64,000 nucleotides of DNA from assembly GCA_012934845.2 (NCBI GenBank), contig WNNJ02001200.1:103024-167023 (forward strand). The letters run 5' to 3'. Source of the DNA: Pomphorhynchus laevis. Its lineage: Eukaryota; Acanthocephala; Palaeacanthocephala; Echinorhynchida; Pomphorhynchidae. The translations under genes were made by a program, and so were the position numbers. Below, piece by piece: positions 1 to 10,211 of this stretch (positions are counted from its first letter, which is position 1; each line of letters starts with the position of its first letter). The notes under the pieces are model-generated. The model was not told the origin of the DNA and did not search any database. It worked only from the letters and a program-made list of their open reading frames with translations.

Positions 1-1780
1 ATGTAGCAGTAGTATGTCGAAGAGTTAGTTAGTTGTAGTGCAATAAAAGGTGGAATATGGTGGTTTATGTATAAGATAATCATTTATAGCTCTGCGGAGT
101 GCTGCATTAATCCAACGACCAGTTCTGTCATTGAAATCTCCAAGTAACATGCCATAGCCGCTGCTTAATAAGCGATCCAGGAGGTCACGGTTTTTGTGAA
201 GCTCTCCCTATCGAATATAGATATTGGCTATACTGATTCGTTTTCCGTTTCTTACAGAGTGTTATCGCTAAACAAGACAGGACAGAACAAAGATAGTTCA
301 AAAGGGAAGATCGTAAGTTACACTTAACTAAGGCTAGAATACCTTGAGATGAGGAGGAGTGAGGAGGGTTAATATACGAAGTGAAGTGGGTAGTCATGTG
401 CTTTGGTAAAAATCGAGATGAGGAGGAGTGGGGACTAGAAAGATATAGTCTCCGAATGACTGTAGCATCGGAATCTCGACCGGATAGAAGACTAAGAACA
501 TAAGCAACTGAGTTTCACTGAATGAGGTAAAGTGAAAACGGTTCGGGACAACGTACCATTGCTATGGTATCACCAGGCAGGGTAGTTAAACCCTCTAGTT
601 AGGCTCAGAGGAGACAAGGTTGCCCTTATTATCTCCATCACTAACAGATGAACCACTTAACCCTTCCTTGCAGCGGGCATTTTTATCATATCCCTTTCTT
701 TGAAAGCCGAATCGGAGCAGTACCGCTTGAGGAAGATGATCGTTTATTTGATAATACTATGGAAGCCTGCTCAGAGGAGGAAGAAGGAGTCATGCGGGCT
801 TCTACCAGCGTGGTGATCAGACCCATCATCTGATGATGGTTTCCCCATTCTTCTCTTCAATAAGGCGAATAACTTCTTCAATGCAGAGGCCGTGTTTGAC
901 GCTTCTATGAAGTTAGAGAATTTCACATCGTTATGAATAATAATCATTCTCGGTTGCGTCATATACAGTCTGAGATAGGCTTTAAATGAACGCACTTTCT
1001 TGACTCCTCACGTCTGTGGACGTAGGCAACTAGACCCCCAGTGATCCCAGTTGTGGACATGGTTACAATGGGAGTAGGTCAGATTTTCTGAATAAATATG
1101 CGAAAATTTCAAGTTGCAACCCAAAAAAGGGTTGCAAGTAGATCTAGCCAAAATTAAAGCATTTGCTTCTGAGGTGTTGGCGAATGTTATGGGTAGGGGG
1201 TTGTCTTCTTTCCCCATGATAAATCGTATGTTGGAGATATCGTACAACTTATTTAGTTCTAGTATGTCTTTGTAATTAAGATCGGGTAGAATATTTGATA
1301 TTTCTACTAAGGCCAGAATATGCCTGTATGATTAGGAGCCTTTATCGGTTAGATTAGCTTTAAAGTTAATAAAGTCCTTCGCAATATCGGGACTTACGAT
1401 GGAGATTCTGTAGGTATTAGCAACAGAGCGAGCTGTGTTTATTAAGTCTAGTACTGTATTTACTAATAAACGAACGCAGAAATGTATTAAAACGTCGATT
1501 CTGTGCTACCGGAATTGTAGAAGTAATAATAACTAGATTTTCTAGCTTTTTGATCTGATGAAGCTCCTCCTGTAATGTATTGTCGTTTAGGTAAGAGTTA
1601 TTACTTACCTTGAACTGCTGATGATTAGAAGTCGTCCACAGGGAAGATATTTCCATAAGAGCATCCAAACTTACCTCTGTATATTCTTGGTTGTGCAGCA
1701 TTTTCGCTGGAATTTTTAAACTCTTCGATAGCTCCGATAATGCACTTTTTATGTTTATTTTTTTTATTTTAAAATAAACT
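1..1780 (-). mobile_element. LINE copy L1, gag ORF plus start of endonuclease ORF, cut by window edge
   Basis: Minus-strand non-LTR retrotransposon. Positions 1-555 match the start of ORF2 (APE endonuclease) of the better copies at 48.4-49.2 and 50.2-52.7 kb, including the conserved block around the GDFN motif. Positions 560-1780 hold ORF1. The gag part at 1008-1247 keeps a CCHC-like stretch (SHCNHVHNWDHWGSSC). The N-terminal part at 1417-1780 carries the segment LENLVIITSTIP, which aligns with LANLCIINSKKP of the copy at 54 kb. Both ORFs are broken by stops and frameshifts. The reverse transcriptase should lie left of the window. Confidence 0.85.
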
Positions 1781-1845
1781 TCATAAATAAATAAAGATTT
1801 TCTTAAACCACACAACCGATAAATAAATAAAAATAGAAACAGCCA
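1781..1845 (-). mobile_element. Isolated LINE 3' tail directly upstream of L1
   Basis: Read on the minus strand, this short stretch ends in AAGAAAATCTTTATTTATTT. That is the same kind of 3' tail as at 4716-4740, 12050-12070 and 19805-19835. It sits immediately 5' of L1, so it looks like the last piece of a preceding LINE copy joined head to tail with L1. Confidence 0.5.
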
Positions 1846-2850
1846 TAAAAAACTTTATTTTATATCCCACTGTTTTATAATCGATACCATTTCGTTGTTA
1901 CAACGAGCTAGTCACGTAAATGTTGAATTCTAAGATTTGTAAAGAAATGAACAATATCATTATAACATTGTAGCATTAATTCGATACATTGTATTTTTTG
2001 TGCGGTTGATTTCTCATTATGCTAGTAGCAGCTAGCGAAATATAAAAATAAATTGGTGTATTGATTAATCCTGCTCCAAAATTCCAAATAAAAACCTATT
2101 ATTCGAATTTTATGTGTTAGTTAAAGGTTTGACCCAACTGAATATGTTAAACTATTTAAAATGTTTTTAACGATATAATTTCATTCACTATTTATGAATA
2201 CTTTCTCTATTTGATAGTGAAATATTAAAATCAAAAGTTCTTAAATTGTTTGACATACTGTTTGGATGCAGCTTTCAACCAAGAAATATTTTGATTGTAA
2301 ACGCAAATTTGTTTCTTTCCTATTTAGTGATTATTTTATTTTGATTATTTATGGATTATTTCGTTTAAACCACCTATTGTATGTTGAAATAATGTTACGC
2401 ATTATTTGATATATATACTATTATTAAATACCTCTGTGAATTTTTGTTTTTAGATCGAATCATTTATTAATTTTCTTAAAAACGTATATTATTTAAATTT
2501 ACTTTTTTCGCTTTCGATTCGTATTTATGAACGAATGATGTGATTACAACCTCACATTAATTAACAACTTCAATTTAACTTGTTACGATGCTTAACATTG
2601 GTGCATCGAACTATTTGCAAAAATTTCAAAAATGATTCTTACCTTAAATAATATTGATTTCAGTATTTACCGCTATCAAAGAAGATTTCTTTATACTATC
2701 AATTAATTATTCGTTACTTATAATAAAATCATCATTTATCATGAATCTACTACCTTGATTTTTTGCCTTCTCCACTATATAAGCGAGACACTATTTTGTT
2801 AAATAAGCGACATCAGAGCTTTTAAAATTAAATAATTTTTAAATAATAAT
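1846..2850. other. AT-rich spacer, nothing recognised
   Basis: Very AT-rich sequence without a convincing ORF, repeat or RNA gene. It runs up to the Ginger-like transposon at 2851. Confidence 0.5.
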
Positions 2851-2891
2851 TGTGGCGCGCCCAGCGCGCCATCCATGCCAGATGCGCCACC
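2851..2891 (+). repeat. Left terminal inverted repeat of Ginger-like element
   Basis: It begins TGTGGCGCGCCCAGCGCGCC. It pairs with 4425-4465 with two mismatches and is strikingly GC-rich against the AT-rich surroundings. Confidence 0.9.
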
Positions 2892-2920
2892 TTAAAAAAA
2901 TAAATAAAAAGGGGGTAAAA

Positions 2921-3319
2921 TTATATTTTTTTAATTCTAGAAAGATGAATCGTTTCTTCTTTTTTATCAATCTTAACTTTGACATAGTTATTTGACAAAA
3001 CTTCAAGAACCTCGGCATTTGTATTGAAAAAAGAGGAGAGTTTAGCTTTTTTTGTCTTCTGATTATTATCGAAATCCAAGGCAATCAATACTCTATCACC
3101 GACATTTATGTCATATTTTGACTTATGTACAAGTGAATGCCTGTCCATTCTTTCTAAATATTTAGTGCAAATAGAAGAAACGGCATTTTCATTATCTAAT
3201 GCATCTGATGAATTTTCATCAAGATCTTTTGCTTGGTTTTCAACTTTTGGTTCAATGGAAGCTGTTTCTGTATCTTCGTCGCTGGCTGAAACAGTGTTGA
3301 ACCCTGGAAGCTGGAGCAA
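2921..3319 (-). pseudogene. Integrase C-terminal domain in a second, overlapping frame
   Basis: 132-residue frame overlapping the end of the transposase ORF. After an acidic linker it carries KSKYDINVGDRVLIALDF, followed by a small beta-rich segment ending in HLSRIKK. This looks like the GPY/F or SH3-like C-terminal domain that follows the catalytic core in integrases of this class. It stops 30 bp from the left TIR. It is probably the displaced C-terminus of the same protein and not a separate gene. Confidence 0.6.
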
Positions 3320-4233
3320 AAGACGAAACGGGGATTTCTTTGTTGCTGAATGTTTTGCAATATTATAATTATAAACCGTTTTTTTAGTTGTTTAAGCCAT
3401 TCTTTTGAATTTGTTACAGTATGAACAGAATTTTCGATGGAATCATTTCTTTGGCTTTCCTCTTCTTCAAAGATATATTTCTGCAAGTATCTTGTCAAGG
3501 TTTGATTAAACCTTTCAATCTGTCCTTGAGATTGTGGATGGCGGGGTCTTGAGTGTTTGTAGGTGATTTTAAAATCACTTACAAGTTTGTCCATTTCCTT
3601 GTTGAGAAACTCCTTTCCATTATCACACTGAAGAATTTGTGGAGGTCCTGTAAAAGTCGTAAAAAGTGTTTCTAGATTTTCTGCAACCTCCTTTCCCGTC
3701 TTAGTATACAAAGGATACACCCAAGCAAACTTAGAATAAACATCTATAACAGTAAGCATCCAAGCAAACCCATTATTGGAATGTTTATACTGTCTCATAT
3801 CAACCAAATCAATTTGTAATCTTTCTAAAGGTCGTTTGGCTGTTATATGAACAGCCTTTTCTTTTGTCTTTAAAGGCTGTGATTGAGAACATGTCACACA
3901 TTCCTCAACCACCTTTCTAAGAATAATTCGAGGTATTCTAAAGAAAAGTTCATTACAGAGGTCTTCAAACCTATTCATTCCATAGTGCTTATCTTTATGA
4001 ATCCTTTTTGCTTCGAGTACCATAATATCAGTTTGATCTTTATGGAATGCTCGCTTATGTAATCCTTCATGTTCATCCTTCAAGTAAATATAACCGTTTA
4101 TAATGATAAAATTTTCGCTTTTCTTTTTCAACCGTTTTTTGATGTCTTTCGAAAGATACACTTGGCTCGTTTTTCCTTCTAAAAGTAATTTGATGTTCTT
4201 ATACTCTTGTTCATTCGCAATTACTGATACCAT
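3196..4233 (-). CDS. DDE integrase-type transposase of the Ginger-like element
   Basis: 345-residue ORF. An N-terminal H2C2 zinc finger is visible (His79, His83, Cys112, Cys115). It is followed by an rve-type catalytic core with Asp142 (in QIDLVDM), Asp204 (in QCDNGKEF) and Glu240 (in SQGQIERFN), giving 35 residues between the second and third catalytic positions. All three catalytic residues are present. The enzyme would cut and join transposon ends in the nucleus. After about residue 300 the reading frame loses similarity. The expected C-terminal SH3/chromo-like domain is found instead in the overlapping frame at 2921-3319, so the gene probably carries a frameshift. The ATG at 4233 is the first in frame and lies about 190 bp inside the right TIR. 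Confidence 0.85.
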   Translation of the reverse strand: MVSVIANEQEYKNIKLLLEGKTSQVYLSKDIKKRLKKKSENFIIINGYIYLKDEHEGLHKRAFHKDQTDIMVLEAKRIHKDKHYGMNRFEDLCNELFFRIPRIILRKVVEECVTCSQSQPLKTKEKAVHITAKRPLERLQIDLVDMRQYKHSNNGFAWMLTVIDVYSKFAWVYPLYTKTGKEVAENLETLFTTFTGPPQILQCDNGKEFLNKEMDKLVSDFKITYKHSRPRHPQSQGQIERFNQTLTRYLQKYIFEEEESQRNDSIENSVHTVTNSKEWLKQLKKRFIIIILQNIQQQRNPRFVFCSSFQGSTLFQPATKIQKQLPLNQKLKTKQKILMKIHQMH

Positions 4234-4304
4234 AGGGGGATCTGTAAAAAAATTATATATTTATCAGATTATAATTTTATATAACATTTATTATTTTGTC
4301 ATAG

Positions 4305-4376
4305 ATGCTTAGTTTAATGGTCATGCTTTAAATCTCGAGTTTGACATTCACGGGTTCGATTCTTCAAGAGGAACAT
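4305..4376 (+). tRNA. tRNA-like relic with A and B box
   Basis: It contains a good RNA polymerase III A box (TAGTTTAATGG) and B box (GGTTCGATTCT) at about the right distance. The T stem pairs poorly and the two acceptor halves do not match, so this is not a functional tRNA. It may be a tRNA pseudogene or tRNA-derived SINE head captured between the transposase start and the right TIR. Confidence 0.35.
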
Positions 4377-4424
4377 TTTTCTATGAAAAATTACTCACCC
4401 GGTTAAAATCATAAAAATCAATGG

Positions 4425-4465
4425 GGTGGCGCATCTGGCATGGGTGGCGCGCTGGCCGCGCCACA
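4425..4465 (-). repeat. Right terminal inverted repeat of Ginger-like element
   Basis: Reverse complement of the left TIR with two mismatches. It ends GCCGCGCCACA just before the putative ATAAT target duplication. Confidence 0.9.
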
Positions 4466-4849
4466 ATAATTAATATTCATCTTTGCATTATTTTTAATAA
4501 TTATATTTGCTAATGAACAATTAACACCCTAGACTATGTATCGTCCCCGAATGAAATTTTTTCAATATCTAAAAGAATTAGTATGGCATTCTATTCATAA
4601 ATACCAAAAATATTATTTTCGGTTTTTTAATAATACAGGTATATATGATTTTTATTAACTGTTTTTATTTGCTAATTAACCCACGATAGAGTAAACGGTA
4701 ATTGCTAGATATTTTTAAATAAATAAAGACTTTCTTAACTACACAAAAAAAAAGAAAAAGAAACATGCAATAAACCAGATCAGACACAACAATAGAAAGT
4801 CAGTAACTCTTCAGTCTTCTAACTCTTTTCTTCTTCTATGGCCTCAGGT

Positions 4850-7292
4850 CCAGGGGATCTGAGCCCCCCAACCGATCCAACACGCCGCCTTCCGACTGAA
4901 CCACCCGGGGTCTTTCACCCCCCGAAGAATCCAATCGGCGCGGACTATGCTGGGTAAACGAGAGACGAGGAGCTTACGAAACTTTAGCCTTTGCTCTGGG
5001 GGGACGTCCTCTTGGGAAGAAGACAAGTCCCGAGATAGCCCAGGTACCCCAAAGGCGCACCTGGGTTTTCCCTTTCAATGACAGATGCTGAGCCCGTTTC
5101 AGGGCCCACCTAGCTTTCTTCAGGATACGTTTGAGTCTATCCAGTCAGCTTTCGCCGACCAGTTCACCGTAACGGTGAACCCCAGGTATTTTACTCGACT
5201 TGTGAAGGTGGGAAGTGGTTCAGAGGCAAATATGGAGGAGAGCGCAGAGAGTGCTAATCTCTTAAGTTTTTGCTATGTAGCAGGTGTGCCATGAAAGACG
5301 ACCACCTGCGATTTAGCTGAGTTTAAAATAAGATTGGATATGGGTAACTGATCTTTTAATCTTAAAAAGAAACGGCTGATGTCATAGACTACGTCTTTAC
5401 ACCTGTGTCCAGTGAACAGTGCTGTGGTGTCATCAGCGTACACCACAAGACGTTGTTCGCGTTTAAATATTTTGAATAGTTTAATAGAGGAAGCAAGATA
5501 TAAGATAGGAGAAAGTGGGGATCCTTGAGGTACACCCGTAATAGGGTAGAACTGACGCGCATCAGGGTCGTCTTCATAGTAAAATCGCTTGGTAAACAAC
5601 AGGATCTCCACTCTGTTCACAATTCTCGCAGGCAACCCGAGGGACCTGAGAGAAGAGATCACAAAAGGAATGGAGATGCGGTCAAATGCAGCAGAAAAGT
5701 CAAGGAAAACAGCCACAACTAGACGATGGCTATTATCCCGACAAAACTGCTCCACTTCACCTACTGCTGAATGGACCGAGCGACTTTGACGAACCCATGA
5801 AAACCTGGAGGGATCAAATTACGCCTACTTAAATGGTCGCGGATTTTACGCGCAAGCGCTTTTTCGTAAATCGACACGAGGGCATTTTGAATCGAAATGG
5901 GTCGCAGATCTTTAGGGCATGAGCAGGATTTTTTCTTAGGAATAAAAACACGCTTACTAATATTGATGCCTGCTACATCGGATGGGGAGGCTAAAAGCAT
6001 TGTGACGGCCACCTCTCTTCTCTGATCAGCTGTCAAAAGCTGACAGACCCGAGAGGAAAGTGGAACGACGGATTTGGAGATGCCCGGGAGTGGACCCCAG
6101 GAGTTAAGGATATCCGTAACAGATAGATCCCTACTCCTGAAGTTACACCAAGGCGGGATTGGTTGAGGTGATAGAGTGGCTCCATAGTTGTGTAGGGCCA
6201 GTGACTCCTCTAAAACTTTATCAAGGCCTACATTCCCTATCCAACGCAATGCTCTATCCTTCCAGCAAACAAACTTCTCCTTCTTGAAAATCTTCCAAAA
6301 GGAAGACTGAGAAGGATTAAGGCGAGCGATACTCGTCCTATCCCTACTCAGCTAGAACCAATATCTAGTGCTCCAGTATTCATTCGAGAGGGCCTGTTTG
6401 GCGGAAGCAGAGAGATTAGGGAGGTTCAGTAATTTTGCTAGGACCTTGAGTTTTGTCGGAGTGGGATTGTATATACGACCTTTATAGGTAGTCGATAGAA
6501 TCGCGGTAGCTTGCGAAAAGAGGTAGGTATTAAATTTGGTCAAACTCTCATTTCCTATTAAGGGAAAGAGTTGGATAGCCGCTTGAAAGAGGGCCACTCT
6601 GATCGGATCAAAGTGAAACCTCCTTCGAAGCAACATATCTTCCTCAATCCTCCAACGAATTAGGTCATGAGAGGTGGACAATTGCTGGCGCGACTGCTCC
6701 GTGCAGAAGGTTTTAACAACCACCTCGAGTGAAGCAGTAAAATGTCGAGGATAGAATTTGTTGATGTGCAATGAAAGGTAGGTGACGGGGGTTTGTGAAT
6801 AAGATAACCATTCCTAGCTCTGCGAAGTGCTGCATTGATCCAACGACCAGTTCTGTCGTTGAAATCTCCAAGTAACATGTCATAACCGCTGTCAATAATA
6901 CTATCCAGGAGGTCACGGTTCTTGTGAATTTCCCCTGGACGGATGTAGACATTGGCTAGACTTATGCGTTTACCGTTCTTACTGAGTGAAACTACTAAAC
7001 AAGAAAGGGCTGGACATGAGTAGTTTAATAGGAGGGAGGACCTTAAGGAGCACTTAACTAAGGTCAAGAGTCCTTGAGATGAAGAGGAGTGTGGTGAGGT
7101 TTTGTACGGAGTATAGTGGGAACAAATATGCTTTGGGATAAATCGAGTAATGTCCTGGGGGAGACGGATAGACCGCGTCTCCTAAAGGACTATAACATCT
7201 GCATCTCTACCAGATAGAAGTCTAAGGGCGGAAGCACCTCCCGAGTTCCACTGAAGGATATTCAGTGAAAAAGGCTCACGAGTACTCTGCAT
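4850..7292 (-). pseudogene. LINE L2 ORF2, APE endonuclease and reverse transcriptase
   Basis: Starts at the ATG at 7292, whose first residues (EPFSLNILQWNSGGAS) match L7 ORF2. The endonuclease carries GDFNDRTGRW (7067-6660). The RT shows LDFSAAFDRI (motif A), ITGVPQGSPLSPILY (motif B) and VVYADDTTALF (motif C) in 5755-5273. The N-terminal linker of the RT lies in 6249-5761. The C-terminal RKAACW motif lies near 4870. At least four changes of frame plus stops separate the pieces. In function it would nick target DNA and reverse-transcribe its own RNA there. No RNase H domain is seen. Confidence 0.85.
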
Positions 7293-7325
7293 TGTGATGG
7301 ATTAGTTGGATGGGGGATTGCCTAC

Positions 7326-8591
7326 CTAGACAAAGCTAGGTGCAGGAAGGTTGCCCTTCCCACCACTAGCCCCCTCCAAGGAAGGTACTTGCCCCTGGGC
7401 AGTATCTTCATTTCCCCTATTAGTCTTCTGTTGGATTAGCTTCCCAATCTTGAGCGGGGGAACGGCATGAGCTGAAGCCCCTCTCTTTTTCGACTCCGGA
7501 ACCGAGGAAACAGGAAGCACAGGATTAGTCCCGATAACGGTTAGGATAGAGCGTACTAACTCCTCCATCTGCCGAAGAGCATTCAAAGTCTTTAAGTCGA
7601 TAATCCGTAGAATGTCAGCGTCATCCATACGTGGAGCTGCAGCGACCGCGAAGGACTTGGCCGGATTGGGCGGTTTCAACAAGAATAATTGTCTATATTC
7701 TTTGAATAGAGAGCATTTCCTGCTCCAAGCAGGATGGCACCCCCGCAATTCGAGTAGGAAAGGGGGGCCTCGCAGCGATCGATAGTTGTAAGAGAAGGAC
7801 AGCTGGTAGAGCTACAGACCCCACACGAAAGGGTCCCACTGCAGCTGGAGGCCCAGTGTCCCCATTTGTGACACCGGCTGCAGTGGGGATAGGTCAGATC
7901 ATCCCTCTCTGTGATCGTGAATTTAATATTGAAACTCATAAAGCGATTCGACGCAGAATTAGACAAGGACTCAGCAATATTTACGGGAGCATTGCAAAAC
8001 CAACCGGGATAGGCTTTCCATCCCTACCCTGGATTGACCTCAGATTGGTGACCTTAAATTTAGCCATAAAAGAACGTACATCTTCTTCTTTCATTGAACA
8101 GGGAAGATTTGAAACTTTTAGCGATGCTAGGATAGGCTTGGATGAAATTTCACCATATTCAGCTAAATTGGCGGAGAAGTACTCCATGTAGTTTGCGGCA
8201 AGGTCATTCGAGACAAAAGAGATCTTCACCTCCGCAGGGTGTAACCTAACAGAGTTAAATAGAACCCTGTTCTGAAACTGTTTGGTGAAGGATCTCAAAA
8301 ATTTGTTGTAGAGATCGTGTTTTTCAGTCGGTTTCTTAACTTTAATTATTAGCAAATTCTTTAATTTAGGAATGGGGGAAGCACCTCCCCATCACCTGAT
8401 ACCATAAAAAAATTACTAACCTTGTTACTTGAATCTGTAGTTAGATTTACCTTTAATTTGTCTTTTTTTGTAGGAATATCGTTGATTTTTGAATGATTTT
8501 TGCTGCTATCGTTTGAAAGCTCCGACATTACTTGTACATTGTTCATTTGCTCCAGTGAAAATAGATATTTTTGCTTTTTGTATTTATGCAA
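7326..8591 (-). pseudogene. LINE L2 ORF1, gag-like protein with CCHC knuckles
   Basis: Four consecutive frames make up the gag: N-terminus with GEVLPPFL (8591-8361), an RNA-binding-like segment with VKISFVSNDLAANYMEYF and LASLKVSNLPCSMKEEDV (8355-7981), zinc knuckles CSRCHKWGHWASSC and CGVCSSTSC (7966-7676), and a C-terminal part with HPAWSRKCSLFKEYRQLF (7748-7326). The segment before the knuckles recalls the domain associated with zinc fingers in Jockey-type gags. The protein would package LINE RNA. It is frameshifted about three times. Confidence 0.8.
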
Positions 8592-8712
8592 TTAAACTAT
8601 TCACAATAAGCATACGGGTTGAATGAATCGTTGAAACGATTCATGAATCGTTATGTTTAAAATAATTGTATATTAAACACAAAATACAATTGACTATACA
8701 ATTGACTATACA

Positions 8713-8858
8713 ATCGGCTTTCAAAGAAAGGGATATGATGAAAATGACCGCTGCAAGGAAGGGTTAAGTGGTTCCTATGTTATTGATGGAGATAATAAGG
8801 GCAATCCTGTATCCACTGGGCCTAACTAGAGGGTTTAACTACCCTCTAGGCGAAGGCT
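8713..8858 (+). mobile_element. Small LINE fragment, opposite orientation
   Basis: Reads as the reverse complement of 590-720 in L1 (for example AAGAAAGGGATATGATGAAA), the end of the gag ORF. It is a short fragment just upstream of L2 in the opposite orientation, followed by about 240 bp in which I recognise nothing. Confidence 0.65.
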
Positions 8859-9182
8859 TAAGATCCGAAACGTTTCGTCTTTACTAAACAACAAAATGCC
8901 GGTGACATTCTATATTTTTATTGAAATATATTGCCGAATCTTACTTATGCAGAACTGCTGCCTGCGGTCATTTGAAGATTCTCTGTAATATTTAATATAT
9001 AGAATAGATAACCAAGCTATAACCTGATTTATATTATATATATTAAATATATATACCAAAGGAAGCATTGCCGCCTGGGATCCTCGGAAGATCAACAAAT
9101 AAATTAGAGATTTGATTCAACCAGTACTGTCTATTACACCTATTTGCTTATCTCTATGCATAGAGAATTTCATGTTTCTACA

Positions 9183-9231
9183 CTGCAAGACGGCATACCG
9201 TTTCGGCTTTGAGAATCCTCATCAGCTGCAG
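9183..9231 (-). ncRNA. Hammerhead ribozyme, core intact
   Basis: On the minus strand: CTGATGA (9225-9219), a short stem II (GG with CC), GAAAC (9204-9200), stem III ACGG/CCGT with loop TATG, then C as the nucleotide before cleavage (9189/9188). Stem I forms between TTGCAG and CTGCAG (six pairs with one wobble). All conserved core positions of the CUGANGA...GAAA...UH motif are present. It would self-cleave multimeric transcripts of the parent element. Confidence 0.8.
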
Positions 9232-9511
9232 CACATACAATGCATACAAATTAAAAACACTATTTATAGATAAAATCAGAACGAATTCACTGTATGCTAC
9301 TTGCGCTTTCGAAGTCAATGCAGTGAATTCTTTTCAGTATAATAGACATCAACATGATCATTAAATGACCAGTATAATAAATTATGAAGGACAATTAAAT
9401 TCACTTTATTGTATTGACTTCATAAGCGCAGGCTACGTCATGCAAATAGCATATATGATTTTATTCTGCTTTTATCTATAAAGTGTCTTTCATTTGTGTG
9501 CATTGTATGTG

Positions 9512-9560
9512 CTGCAACTGATAAGGATTCTCAAAACCGAAACGGTACGCCGTCTTGCAG
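9512..9560 (+). ncRNA. Hammerhead ribozyme, one core change
   Basis: Right-arm partner: CTGCAA, CTGATAA (9518-9524), GG...CC stem II, GAAAC (9539-9543), stem III ACGG/CCGT with loop TACG, cleavage position after C9554, and stem I TTGCAG pairing perfectly with CTGCAA. Stem I has a compensating improvement relative to the left arm. The core G8 equivalent is A here, which is expected to abolish or strongly reduce activity. Confidence 0.75.
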
Positions 9561-9983
9561 TGTAAAAACATAAAATTCACTATGCATAGAGAGAAGCTGA
9601 TATCTGTAATAGACAGTCCTGGTTAAATCAAATCTCTAATTTATTGATCCTTAGAGAAGTAAGTAGAGGGAACTTGATTATAGTACAAATTCTCCTTCAA
9701 TTTTCTCATTGACCTCTATTATAAATTTGTAGTTATGAATATACATTCTGTAATGAATTTTAACTGTCCACAATTCACTTTATAGTAATTGATTTTTAAT
9801 TTAAGTTTTACAATTGTAATATTAAAACGTAATTAATAGTAGACAATGTGTGTGTTTCCTTCATGTTGTCTACACATTGAAGTTGATCATTATGCAATTA
9901 TCGTATTATTTTAATTTTATCAAAACAATGTTTTTCAATCTTATTACACATTGTACTGTCTAGATTGTTGTTCTTGTATTTAG

Positions 9984-10211
9984 TTCTGATAATACATGGG
10001 AACCGGAAGCAAATCTGGACTGCCCTGATCTTATTGCTACGTTTGAAGCAAATTTAAAGATTAAGCAGGCCAAACAAAAAGTGGGTTCTATTGACGATGA
10101 AACTCAGAAATTAGACATATTTAATAGCAAAGCATTCGAGCGAGGATGTGTCCCAGAAAAAATCCTCGGTGCAACCGATGCCTCTGGTGAAATCCTTTTT
10201 CTAATGAAGTG
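9984..10211 (+). CDS. HP1: Heterochromatin protein 1, internal exon (end of chromodomain, hinge, start of chromoshadow domain)
   Basis: HP1 binds methylated histone H3 lysine 9 through its chromodomain and dimerises through its chromoshadow domain. This exon reads without stops. It begins with the chromodomain tail [19 protein letters not shown], continues through a very short lysine-rich hinge, and enters the chromoshadow domain with [18 protein letters not shown] and LFLMKW. It is preceded by a pyrimidine-rich tract and AG at 9982-9983, and followed by GTAAAG at 10212. Both junctions leave a codon split after its second base. The next exon at 14909 completes the tryptophan codon exactly. 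Upstream exons with the start of the chromodomain are not in the window. Host gene, apparently intact here. Confidence 0.95.

Larger units (their letters stand above)
2851..4465 (-). mobile_element. Ginger-like DNA transposon with 41-bp TIRs
   Basis: The 1615-bp element is bounded by GC-rich terminal inverted repeats (2851-2891 and 4425-4465, 39 of 41 bases matching). They start TGTGG, which fits the TGTNR ends known for Ginger elements. The flanks carry ATAAT directly on both sides, a likely 5-bp target duplication. Inside, on the minus strand, is an integrase-type transposase with an H2C2 zinc finger and a D,D35E core. Such integrases are shared by Ginger transposons and LTR elements. The TIRs and absence of any gag or reverse transcriptase support a DNA transposon. 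The two overlapping reading frames suggest it is no longer intact. Confidence 0.85.
4716..8640 (-). mobile_element. LINE copy L2, near full length, degenerate
   Basis: A complete order of parts is visible on the minus strand: 5' region near 8640, gag ORF1 (8591-7326), ORF2 endonuclease (7292-6600), reverse transcriptase (6250-4850) and a 3' tail rich in AATAAATAAAG at 4716-4740. Total is about 3.9 kb. Both ORFs are broken into several frames, so it is dead. It is closely related to L6, L7 and L8. The 3' boundary is set by the shared tail; the exact 5' end is uncertain. Confidence 0.9.
9103..9655. repeat. Foldback with hammerhead ribozyme motifs in both arms
   Basis: Two arms of about 200-250 bp (9103-9330 and 9400-9655) are imperfect reverse complements, with a short central spacer. 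Both arms share the blocks TTAGAGATTTGATT, CTGTCTATTACA, CACTGCAAGACGGC and GCAGCACATACAATGCA. Each arm carries a type I hammerhead, the left on the minus strand and the right on the plus strand. Such ribozymes are known from the terminal repeats of Penelope-like elements, so this is likely an inverted dimer of such termini. Confidence 0.85.

Noticed and set aside
2851-4465. Integrase region as an LTR retroelement or retrovirus relic
   Set aside because: It has terminal inverted repeats and no gag, protease or reverse transcriptase. It fits a Ginger-type DNA transposon better.
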